Source: Opitutaceae bacterium | GTDB lineage: Bacteria; Verrucomicrobiota; Verrucomicrobiia; Opitutales; Opitutaceae | DNA: 8,378 bases | Reading direction: 5' to 3' | NCBI GenBank assembly: GCA_016763045.1 | Contig: JAESUN010000158.1 | Coordinates: 1 to 8,378 of the forward strand | Part shown: positions 1 to 5,634 of the stretch, in pieces | Position numbering within the stretch: position 1 is the stretch's first letter | Layout of the letters: each line of letters begins with the position of its first letter | The notes under the pieces: model-generated | The model's database searches: none | The model's input: only the letters and a program-made list of their open reading frames with translations | Told to the model about the DNA's origin: nothing | Program-made: the position numbers and the translations under genes

Positions 1-1567
1 AGAATCCTGTGGCTTCTTGAATTCGGTAGAACCAATACTTCCAGAAGAGCGTAACTCCTGTCTCACTTAAGGAGGTGTAGTCAGTGGTAAAAATGTAATC
101 ACCTTCATTTGTCCAAATCTGATCATAGTAGTTCGTGAACTGAGCGACTAATTCGGGCGTCTCTTCAATGAGTAGATTGGCTTCGGCGTTGAGCCCTCCC
201 ACGTTTCTTCGGGTCCAGTTCCCGGATCCAAGGCAGAGGATATTTTTATTGGTGACTGGGTTTGATATACAAAGTGCTTTTCCGTGAAATTGTTCTCCAT
301 GCGTAACGGCCCATCGAATTGAGAGGTCATACTTCCGGGAAAGTTTCATTAATTCGGCAGCAACTGGCCGATTTGGAATACCTGGTTTAGAGCGTCCAAA
401 AGAATCGGTATTGGCATCCAGGACAAGCCTTACGGCTGCTCCATTGAGAGCTGCTTGTTTGATCGCTTTAATGATTTTTCGATCACTCAGGTAGAAGAGT
501 GCGATATTTACTTGGTCGCCTTTACCTGCTTGAGAAAGTTGTGTCACGAGTTCTTGACGGATAGCTCCGTCGGTTAACCAGGTGATCTTTGTGGATGAGG
601 TTGTCCCTTCAGGTGTGGGCCGTTCTTCTGATTTTATTGCGATGATTTTTTCAACGGTCTGGACGAAGGTTCCGGAACTCTTTTGAAAGACATTTTCTAA
701 ATTGCTGGCTGACCATGAGGAGAGAGCGAGTTCTGTTTGAAGTGCTTCGAGAGCGATAGAACCTCGTGTGCGAATTGCCATGTTATGGTGGAAGGCACTG
801 CCATCGGCGGGGTTAAAGCTTCCGACAATCATCTCAATTCCGTTTTGGGTGGATTGTGTGATGAGGACTTTTCGATGGTTTGCCTTGAAATAGAGCAGTC
901 GTCTAAATTCTTGTAATGATATCTTGGACTCGTTTGGCGCAAAAGGATTTTGGAGTGAGGGCTTTAGGAGTAGTCCTGTCTTTGAAAGCACCCCATGGAT
1001 CAGCTTTCCGTATGTTTTTGCGTAGGCGGCATAGATGAAATTTGAGTCTGGGAATCTCTCTAGGTCAGTGAAGACAACAGGGATCCCTGCATAGGACAAT
1101 TCGTGAAAAAAAGTGGGTTCGTGGTTACCGTAGATCCTGTTGATAGGGTCTGTGACAACGAGGATGGGTAGATCGGGGAGACTCTGTTTTTTTTCGATGA
1201 GGGCAGTGGCCAGCTCCTGAGAGAGGTTCCTATAGTTTTCGGTAGAAAGCCCTTTCCATGGATTCCATAAAAATAAATCGAGGTAGATGAATTGATCGGC
1301 TCGGTCGATGGATGCCAGGATTTCATCAAAGATGTATTGGGAGATGACTTTCTCCTCGGTTTCTTGATTGAAAGTAGTGGAGTCGATAAGGAGTTTTAAC
1401 TTATCTGAAGAGATGGGGTGAGCCTTACTTCTTGTATTAAACCCGGGAGGAGAGGGTGGTTGATGGTGAAGAAGGAAAGGAGCGAGGAGTAGCGTTAGGA
1501 GGATTAAAAGGGCTCTGTGTTTTTTTCGGAAATGACGGCGAAAGATGTTTGTCTCTTTTGTTGTCAT
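1..1567 (-). CDS. Membrane-anchored phospholipase D-superfamily protein (3' end cut by window edge)
   Basis: The frame stays open from an ATG at 1567-1565 to the left edge, giving 522 visible residues. Residues 10-18 are strongly basic and are followed by a hydrophobic stretch (about 19-33), so the N-terminus is an uncleaved anchor or signal peptide, with the rest probably on the outer face of the inner membrane. Two PLD half-sites are visible. Site 1 has H231 and K233, followed by GSFN at 249-252. Site 2 has H428 and K430, followed by GSGN at 447-450. In PLD enzymes the two His/Lys pairs form one active site that cleaves or transfers phosphodiesters through a phosphohistidine. The Asp expected five residues after each Lys is Gln238 and Ser435 here. 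The visible end (WKYWFYRIQEATGF) resembles the tail of such proteins, so little may be missing. The start overlaps the upstream methyltransferase stop as ATGA. No Shine-Dalgarno sequence is seen, which favours coupled translation. The substrate is unknown: phospholipid, nucleic acid or other. Confidence 0.85.
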   Translation of the reverse strand, partial: MTTKETNIFRRHFRKKHRALLILLTLLLAPFLLHHQPPSPPGFNTRSKAHPISSDKLKLLIDSTTFNQETEEKVISQYIFDEILASIDRADQFIYLDLFLWNPWKGLSTENYRNLSQELATALIEKKQSLPDLPILVVTDPINRIYGNHEPTFFHELSYAGIPVVFTDLERFPDSNFIYAAYAKTYGKLIHGVLSKTGLLLKPSLQNPFAPNESKISLQEFRRLLYFKANHRKVLITQSTQNGIEMIVGSFNPADGSAFHHNMAIRTRGSIALEALQTELALSSWSASNLENVFQKSSGTFVQTVEKIIAIKSEERPTPEGTTSSTKITWLTDGAIRQELVTQLSQAGKGDQVNIALFYLSDRKIIKAIKQAALNGAAVRLVLDANTDSFGRSKPGIPNRPVAAELMKLSRKYDLSIRWAVTHGEQFHGKALCISNPVTNKNILCLGSGNWTRRNVGGLNAEANLLIEETPELVAQFTNYYDQIWTNEGDYIFTTDYTSLSETGVTLFWKYWFYRIQEATGF

Positions 1568-2331
1568 AGGGTTGCTCGATAGGTGATGAGAGAATGCTCT
1601 TCGCCAGCGGGGTCGGATGAAAAATCTCCGAAAGTTTCAATGTTTTTAAAGCCTGCTTTTTCCAGTAAAAGGAGGAATTCATTTTGAAAATACCAACGAA
1701 TGATCATTCGCCGAAGTTCGGTTTCAAGGAGCTTCCCTTCAGAGGAAATGACTTCGTAACGATTCCAGACGGTTAATAGCTGTTCTTGCCGGGCCGTGGC
1801 GAGCGCTTCGTGACAAAGTATTTGGGTATTATCTTTGGGTCGGAGGGTTTCTTTACGGAGCCGCCATATATTTTCACCTTCTGCGTTCTGGAGAAAATCC
1901 CAAGGAACGAAGGTACTGATGATCAACTGGCCATCTTTGTTGAGATGGTTGCGAAAGTGTTGGAGTGCCTGATCTGCTTGATCGCGGAGGGTGAGAAGTT
2001 GAAATGAAAAGCCAGGGAGAAAGATAGAATCGTATTTTTCGGGCAATGACATCTCTTCCATCTTTTGGTGATGGAGAAGAGGATTCAGTCCTTTGGCCAG
2101 AGCGGTTTTTTTGCAGAGATTGAGCATTGTTTCGGAGGCATCAAGGCCTTGAATATCCCAATTTCGTTGAAGGAGAGGAATGAGGATTCTACCAGTGCCG
2201 CAGGCGACTTCGAGAATCTTGCCGTTCTTTTCGGAAAGCAGCCAACTGTAAAAGGCTTCGTCATCGTATTCATCTTGCCAGATGAGATCATAGAGACTGG
2301 CTTCGAGTCCCTCGTAGTTTGTTTCTTGCAT
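1564..2331 (-). CDS. Class I SAM-dependent methyltransferase, substrate unknown
   Basis: This is a complete 255-residue cytoplasmic protein with the Rossmann methyltransferase layout. Motif I is ILEVACGTGR at 39-48, the glycine-rich SAM loop. An acidic residue closes strand beta-2 (GLDAS, Asp64) and would hold the ribose. The beta-4 region is KYDSIFLPG at 99-107, and DGQLIIST at 133-140 fits the following strand. The C-terminal part (about 150-255) contains RRMIIRWY and an acidic tail typical of small-molecule or ubiE-like methyltransferases, but no signature identifies the acceptor. It starts 45 bases after the glycosylase stop on the same strand, and its TGA overlaps the ATG of the PLD-like gene (ATGA, 1564-1567). 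This suggests a three-gene transcript. No strong ribosome binding site precedes the ATG; only the purine-containing CGAAAGATC lies a few bases upstream. The methyltransferase fold is secure, and the reaction beyond methyl transfer is not known. Confidence 0.9.
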   Translation of the reverse strand: MQETNYEGLEASLYDLIWQDEYDDEAFYSWLLSEKNGKILEVACGTGRILIPLLQRNWDIQGLDASETMLNLCKKTALAKGLNPLLHHQKMEEMSLPEKYDSIFLPGFSFQLLTLRDQADQALQHFRNHLNKDGQLIISTFVPWDFLQNAEGENIWRLRKETLRPKDNTQILCHEALATARQEQLLTVWNRYEVISSEGKLLETELRRMIIRWYFQNEFLLLLEKAGFKNIETFGDFSSDPAGEEHSLITYRATL

Positions 2332-2376
2332 GGGATTGATCTTTCGGGGGGCGGTTTATTTCGAAACCTCAAAAAA

Positions 2377-3108
2377 CTACCAGACTCCGAGTTCTTCTAG
2401 TTGTTTTGTCGCAGTGCCGGACCAATCACGATTGGCTGCTGGGCTTGCTGGACTAGGGTGGAGAATCCGGCCTATACGTAGATTAAAATCTGCCAAGGCA
2501 TCTTTTAGGCGGTTTTCGGCGAAAGCACCGATACCGATGACCCATTCTGGTTGGAAGACTGTGACAACAGATCTGAGATGTTCATCACAGAGTTTGTTTA
2601 GGGGTATCGATTCATTACTGGGCAGTTTATCTGGTGTCCGGTTGCGGCCAGTTTCTTCCATGAAGACGAGAGGGCAGTAATTAAGAACAAAATGTTGGGC
2701 GAAAAAGGAATCTGCTGTTCCGAATTTATCGGCAAAGAGACCCCAAAGGCGGCGGCCGCTGACTTCTGAACGTTGGCACTCAAATCCTTCAATTGGACGC
2801 TTTGGATGTTCTTTTTTGGGTTTGGCGACAGGGGAGGAAATTTTAAGCCAGTTTTTTGCAGCGGCGACTTCTCCAAAAGGGATTCCAATTTGAGCCATCC
2901 CCCACGGGCCTGGATTCATCCCCATAAAAAGGACGCGAGCGGTGGGTTTCGCATAACGTTCGATATAGGCTTTGTGGGAGTCCCATGCGTATTCGAGTGG
3001 ATTGTAGACGTGTGTCACGGGGTCTGAAAAATGGAGCTTTCCAGTTCCGGTTTTGAGCGTCTGGGCCGCTTTGGTAAGTGGTTTGATCAGTTCTCCAATA
3101 GATGACAT
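2377..3108 (-). CDS. SMUG1-type single-strand-selective uracil-DNA glycosylase (UDG family 3)
   Basis: The enzyme removes uracil and some oxidised pyrimidines from DNA to begin base-excision repair in the cytoplasm. With the ATG at 3108 it has 243 residues. Motif A, GMNPGPWGMAQIGIPFGE (63-80), matches the SMUG1 active-site loop. Asn65 corresponds to human Asn85, which activates water, and Phe78 to human Phe98, which stacks on uracil. NYCPL (143-147) carries Asn143, equivalent to human Asn163, which reads the base. The C-terminal motif HPSPASPAANR (217-227) supplies the catalytic-loop His217 (human His239). Human Phe89 is replaced by Trp69. The frame also reaches upstream to a TTG at 3171 and a GTG at 3120. 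I prefer the ATG because the extra 21 residues look unlike the family and no start has a convincing Shine-Dalgarno. This is the first gene of the leftward group, divergent from modA. The family assignment is firm because the motifs run through the whole protein. Confidence 0.93.
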   Translation of the reverse strand: MSSIGELIKPLTKAAQTLKTGTGKLHFSDPVTHVYNPLEYAWDSHKAYIERYAKPTARVLFMGMNPGPWGMAQIGIPFGEVAAAKNWLKISSPVAKPKKEHPKRPIEGFECQRSEVSGRRLWGLFADKFGTADSFFAQHFVLNYCPLVFMEETGRNRTPDKLPSNESIPLNKLCDEHLRSVVTVFQPEWVIGIGAFAENRLKDALADFNLRIGRILHPSPASPAANRDWSGTATKQLEELGVW

Positions 3109-3287
3109 TAAAATGGGCACAGAAGATTGAATAAAGAAAGAGGTAGTGGCCAAGGTAACCTTCGAATTCAATTGGTAGCAACACTAGGTTTTGCGCTTTC
3201 CGTCATAGATGAGATGAAGAGGCTGTCGGATCGGTTAGGGGAAAAATAAAGCTGCTTTTTTCATATTTTGAAATTTGATAGGAGGGA
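3109..3287. promoter_or_regulatory. Divergent intergenic region, presumed promoters for both gene groups
   Basis: Both gene groups point away from this gap of about 180 bases, so it must carry the start signals for each unless they lie inside the genes. The half next to modA is AT-rich. It contains a small inverted repeat, TTTCA at 3259-3263 and TGAAA at 3269-3273 around TATTT, which could be an operator or chance. I see no convincing paired -35/-10 boxes and no ModE-type palindrome (TATATA half-sites). If the glycosylase uses its upstream TTG, the region shrinks to 3172-3287. The regulatory role is inferred from geometry only. Confidence 0.4.
3279..3287 (+). promoter_or_regulatory. Purine-rich ribosome binding site of modA, unusually close to the ATG
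   Basis: TAGGAGGGA directly precedes the ATG at 3288. It is the only strong Shine-Dalgarno match ahead of a gene in this window. The core GGAGG is only two bases from the start codon, closer than the usual five to nine. Pairing shifted to TAGGAG would widen the spacing slightly. The next in-frame ATGs (3327 and 3330) have no binding site, so 3288 remains the best start. Confidence 0.55.
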
Positions 3288-4097
3288 ATGATTAATCTTG
3301 GAGACCGAAGACATCGATTATGGCGCATGATGGTGAGTATCTGCTTCTTGCTGCTTGCGAGTGCTGGAAGTTGTTGGTCTGCTCAAGAACAGAGAGTCAT
3401 TACTGTTTTTGCGGCGGCCAGTTTGATGGATGCTCTGGAAGAAGTTGCTGAGATGTTCACCGAAGAAACTGGAGTAAAGGTGCGTTTTAATTTCGCGGGG
3501 TCACACGTCTTGACCCGACATATTGCGGCAGGTGCTCCTGCTGATATTTTTTTTCCGGCAGATGAAGAAAAAATGGATCGACTTCAATCACTTGGATTGA
3601 TCGCCGGCGAAACCCGAAGATCGATTTTATCGAATCGGTTGATCATCGTGGCCCCAGAAGATTCTGATTTGCAGCTGAAGGAGATAGCCGGTTTAGCGAT
3701 GCCTGAAATACGCCGAATTGCTTTGGCGAATCCTCAAACAGTTCCTGCAGGCATATATACCAGACGTTATTTAAATTCGATAGGATTGTGGGAAAGCATT
3801 CATCCGAAGGTGATTCCCACGGCTAATGTTAGAGCCGCGCTGGGAGCGGTGAAAGCGGGGAATGTAGACGTAAGTATTGTCTATCGAAGTGATGTCTTCT
3901 CTACTGCTGAAGTGAAGGTTTTATGGGAAATCCCCGAGGGAGAACAATGGCGTATCTCATATCCGATAGCTATTTTGAAAACGGCGAAAGAGAAGGAGGC
4001 CGCGGGCATTTTTTTGGACTTTATGGGTAAAGAACATGTACGAATGATTTTCCTTCGTCTTGGATTCGAATTGCCTGTAGATTCAATCGTTCCTTAA
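3288..4097 (+). CDS. modA: Molybdate ABC transporter, periplasmic substrate-binding protein
   Basis: ModA captures molybdate (and tungstate) outside the inner membrane and delivers it to ModB. The 269-residue precursor has an N-terminal export signal: basic residues at 7-13, a hydrophobic core at 14-26, and probable cleavage near SCWSA/QE around residue 32. Cys29 is present, but the residues before it (AGS) are a poor lipobox, so a lipoprotein is less likely. The mature start, VITVFAAASLMDALEEV (37-53), and the FAGSHVL segment (69-75) are classic ModA. Ser45 and Ser72 correspond to the oxyanion-binding serines of E. coli ModA. AGAPADIFFPAD and the later NPQTVPAG and GNVDVSIVYRSD segments complete the binding-protein pattern, with the Tyr of VYRSD as a likely ligand contact. 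Length is normal for the family. It is first in modABC, with modB starting 13 bases after its stop. Tungstate specificity cannot be excluded from sequence alone. Confidence 0.95.
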   Translation: MINLGDRRHRLWRMMVSICFLLLASAGSCWSAQEQRVITVFAAASLMDALEEVAEMFTEETGVKVRFNFAGSHVLTRHIAAGAPADIFFPADEEKMDRLQSLGLIAGETRRSILSNRLIIVAPEDSDLQLKEIAGLAMPEIRRIALANPQTVPAGIYTRRYLNSIGLWESIHPKVIPTANVRAALGAVKAGNVDVSIVYRSDVFSTAEVKVLWEIPEGEQWRISYPIAILKTAKEKEAAGIFLDFMGKEHVRMIFLRLGFELPVDSIVP

Positions 4098-4110
4098 TTT
4101 AGTTATCTAA

Positions 4111-4797
4111 ATGGAAAGTGATACTTGGCAGATAATTCAACTGAGCGTGATTGTTGCAGGTCTGAGTACCGTGGTGATTTTGCCCTTTGCTGTTTCTCTG
4201 GCTTGGTGGCTTGCTCGTTATGATTGGCCAGGAAAGTCTTTGGTCGAAACATTGGTTTCTCTACCTTTGGTCATTCCTCCTGTCGCAACGGGATTAATCT
4301 TATTGGGATTGATGGGGCGTAGAGGAGTGTTCGGAGGGTATTTATACGATACGTTTGGGTTGGAAATTGTCTTCACCTGGAAGGCTGCTGTTTTGGCGGC
4401 GATGGTCATGTCATTCCCGTTGCTGGTTCGATCGACACGTTCCGCCTTCGAGGAGGTTGATTTGCGTCTTGAGCAGATTGCGAGGACTTTGGGTGCTGGG
4501 CGTTGGAGAGTCTTTTGTACGATTACAATACCGCTGGCTATCCGAGGGATTATTGGAGGATCTGTTTTGGCCTTTGCTCGTGCGTTGGGGGAGTTTGGCG
4601 CAACGATTTTGATTGCTGGAAATATTCCAGGAGAAACGGCCACTTTATCTTTATCGATTTATAGTCTCGTTGAATTGGGAAAGGATGCGGAGGCCTTCCG
4701 ACTCATGATGGCTTCGATCACGATCGCTTTTGGCGCAGTCTGGGTGAGTGAGTGGGTTTTACGTTCCAAGATAGTTTCACCACGGCAAAAAATATGA
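4111..4797 (+). CDS. modB: Molybdate ABC transporter, inner-membrane permease
   Basis: ModB forms the homodimeric channel that passes molybdate from ModA into the cytoplasm, powered by ModC. The protein has 228 residues with about five to six hydrophobic spans (for example 9-33, 49-68, 92-107, 146-168 and 197-216). SLPLVIPPVATGLILL (50-65) is the characteristic ModB/CysT-type segment. The EAA loop that docks on the ATPase is EQIARTLGAGRWRVF and following residues (121 to about 143). RALGEFGATILIAGNIPGE (157-175) is a strong ModB signature. The 13 bases between the modA stop and this ATG (TTTAGTTATCTAA) contain no Shine-Dalgarno sequence, so translation may depend on ribosomes finishing modA. 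The stop codon overlaps the modC start as ATGA. Sulfate permeases are related, but the ModA partner and signatures favour molybdate. Confidence 0.95.
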   Translation: MESDTWQIIQLSVIVAGLSTVVILPFAVSLAWWLARYDWPGKSLVETLVSLPLVIPPVATGLILLGLMGRRGVFGGYLYDTFGLEIVFTWKAAVLAAMVMSFPLLVRSTRSAFEEVDLRLEQIARTLGAGRWRVFCTITIPLAIRGIIGGSVLAFARALGEFGATILIAGNIPGETATLSLSIYSLVELGKDAEAFRLMMASITIAFGAVWVSEWVLRSKIVSPRQKI

Positions 4798-5501
4798 AAC
4801 TGAAGCTACAGAAGATTCGGTTACCTTTAGCAGACTTCTGCTTAAGTATAGATACCGTTCTCACGGGAAAAATTGTCGCTATCTATGGGCCTTCTGGAGC
4901 AGGAAAGACATCCTTATTGGATGTTATCACAGGCCTTAGGAAAGTGTCGTCCGCCTATATTCAACTAGGGGAATGCATTCTAGAGGATACGGAAAATAGG
5001 ATTGTTGTCCCCGTACAAAAAAGGCGTGTTGGCTATGTCCCCCAAGAAGGAGGCTTGTTTCCTCATCTCTCAGTTGAGAAGAATCTCCTCTATGGTTATA
5101 GGGAAGATGGGGAGCGACCAGAGGCTTTTTCTTTTTCTCATGTGGTCGAAGTGATGAAGCTATCTCGATTACTCGAACGAAATATTCGTTCGCTTTCGGG
5201 AGGGGAGAGGCAGCGTGTGGCGCTGGGTAGAGCTTTATTGTCTTTGCCGGAGCTTCTTCTCCTAGATGAGCCGATGGGGAGCCTCGATGAGGAACTTAAA
5301 GGGCGTATCATTCCTTACTTACGTGGCATTCGGGACGAATTTGGAGTTCCGATGCTTTATGTGACGCATTCTGCGTCAGAGGTGATGGCTTTGTGTGATG
5401 AGGCTTTGGTGATGGTTGCTGGCGAGATCAAATCTCAGGGAAAACCAGAGGATCTTTTTGTCGAATCGGAGGCAAAAACATACTGTCTTCGCCCCCTTTG
5501 A
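4794..5501 (+). CDS. modC: Molybdate ABC transporter, ATPase subunit (short form without MOP domain)
   Basis: ModC hydrolyses ATP to drive molybdate uptake through ModB. I start it at the ATG overlapping the modB stop (ATGA, 4794-4797), giving 235 residues. The frame also extends to an ATG at 4752, but those 14 residues lie inside modB and precede the normal N-terminus. All nucleotide-binding elements are present: Walker A GPSGAGKTS (32-40), Q-loop Gln84 in YVPQEGGLFPHLSV, signature LSGGERQRVALGRAL (134-148), Walker B LLLLDE with Asp158 and Glu159, D-loop SLD (163-165) and switch His192. The protein ends soon after the catalytic core. The roughly 110-120 residue C-terminal MOP/TOBE domain of E. 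coli-type ModC (about 350 residues), which binds oxyanion for feedback inhibition, is absent. Short ModC/WtpC-like forms do occur, so this is probably natural rather than a truncation. Confidence 0.93.
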   Translation: MKLKLQKIRLPLADFCLSIDTVLTGKIVAIYGPSGAGKTSLLDVITGLRKVSSAYIQLGECILEDTENRIVVPVQKRRVGYVPQEGGLFPHLSVEKNLLYGYREDGERPEAFSFSHVVEVMKLSRLLERNIRSLSGGERQRVALGRALLSLPELLLLDEPMGSLDEELKGRIIPYLRGIRDEFGVPMLYVTHSASEVMALCDEALVMVAGEIKSQGKPEDLFVESEAKTYCLRPL

Positions 5502-5511
5502 TAAAAGGGGC
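5491..5511 (+). terminator. Hairpin over the modC stop codon, possible weak terminator
   Basis: GCCCC (5491-5495) pairs with GGGGC (5507-5511), and TTT (5497-5499) pairs with AAA (5503-5505). There is one C-A mismatch and a GAT loop holding part of the modC stop codon. Only TGTTTAA follows, so the U-tract is poor and termination would be partial at best. The same G-tract can instead pair with a C-tract further down the leader. Confidence 0.35.
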
Positions 5512-5562
5512 TGTTTAAGCAAGATTTGGACTGGCCAGAGTGTTTTATTTTCTCCAAGGTCG

Positions 5563-5600
5563 CCCCTGATCTTTAAATATCCCGTACCCCTCATCAGGGG
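5563..5600 (+). promoter_or_regulatory. Alternative hairpins in the leader of the pyrophosphatase gene
   Basis: CCCCTGAT (5563-5570) is an exact reverse complement of ATCAGGGG (5593-5600), an eight-pair stem with a 22-base loop. The same G-tract can instead form a tight five-pair stem with the nearer CCCCT (5587-5591) around CATC. The two folds exclude each other. They lie 34 bases upstream of the start codon, with an A-rich unstructured stretch between. Whether they regulate anything is not shown; a weak terminator or mRNA-stabilising stem is also possible. Confidence 0.35.
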
Positions 5601-5634
5601 AGTATTGGTTAAAACCCCAAAAAATCAAAAACAC

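Noticed and set aside
1786..3027. Plus-strand open frames opposite the methyltransferase and glycosylase genes
   Set aside because: They lie antisense to genes with intact family motifs, show no recognisable domains and lack ribosome binding sites, so they are reading-frame shadows.
3109..3171. TTG start of the glycosylase adding 21 residues
   Set aside because: No ribosome binding site precedes it, and the added residues do not look like SMUG1. The ATG at 3108 gives a normal length. Not excluded completely.
3241..3262. Possible terminator or hairpin at AAATAAAGCTGCTTTTTT before modA
   Set aside because: The stem is at most four or five weak pairs, and no gene ends here in that orientation.
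4218..4643. Minus-strand open frame of 141 codons inside modB
   Set aside because: It is antisense to a confidently identified permease, has a composition driven by the opposite strand, and shows no family features.
5526..5580. Possible promoter for the pyrophosphatase (TTGGAC with TATTTT, or TTAAAT)
   Set aside because: Spacing is about 14 bases for the first pair, and there is no matching -35 for the second. The evidence is too weak to annotate.
5416..5634. Upstream 73-codon extension of the pyrophosphatase frame
   Set aside because: It overlaps the end of modC in another frame and the GC-tract leader. It contains no membrane or family-like sequence, and [10 protein letters not shown] at 5635 is a typical pyrophosphatase N-terminus.
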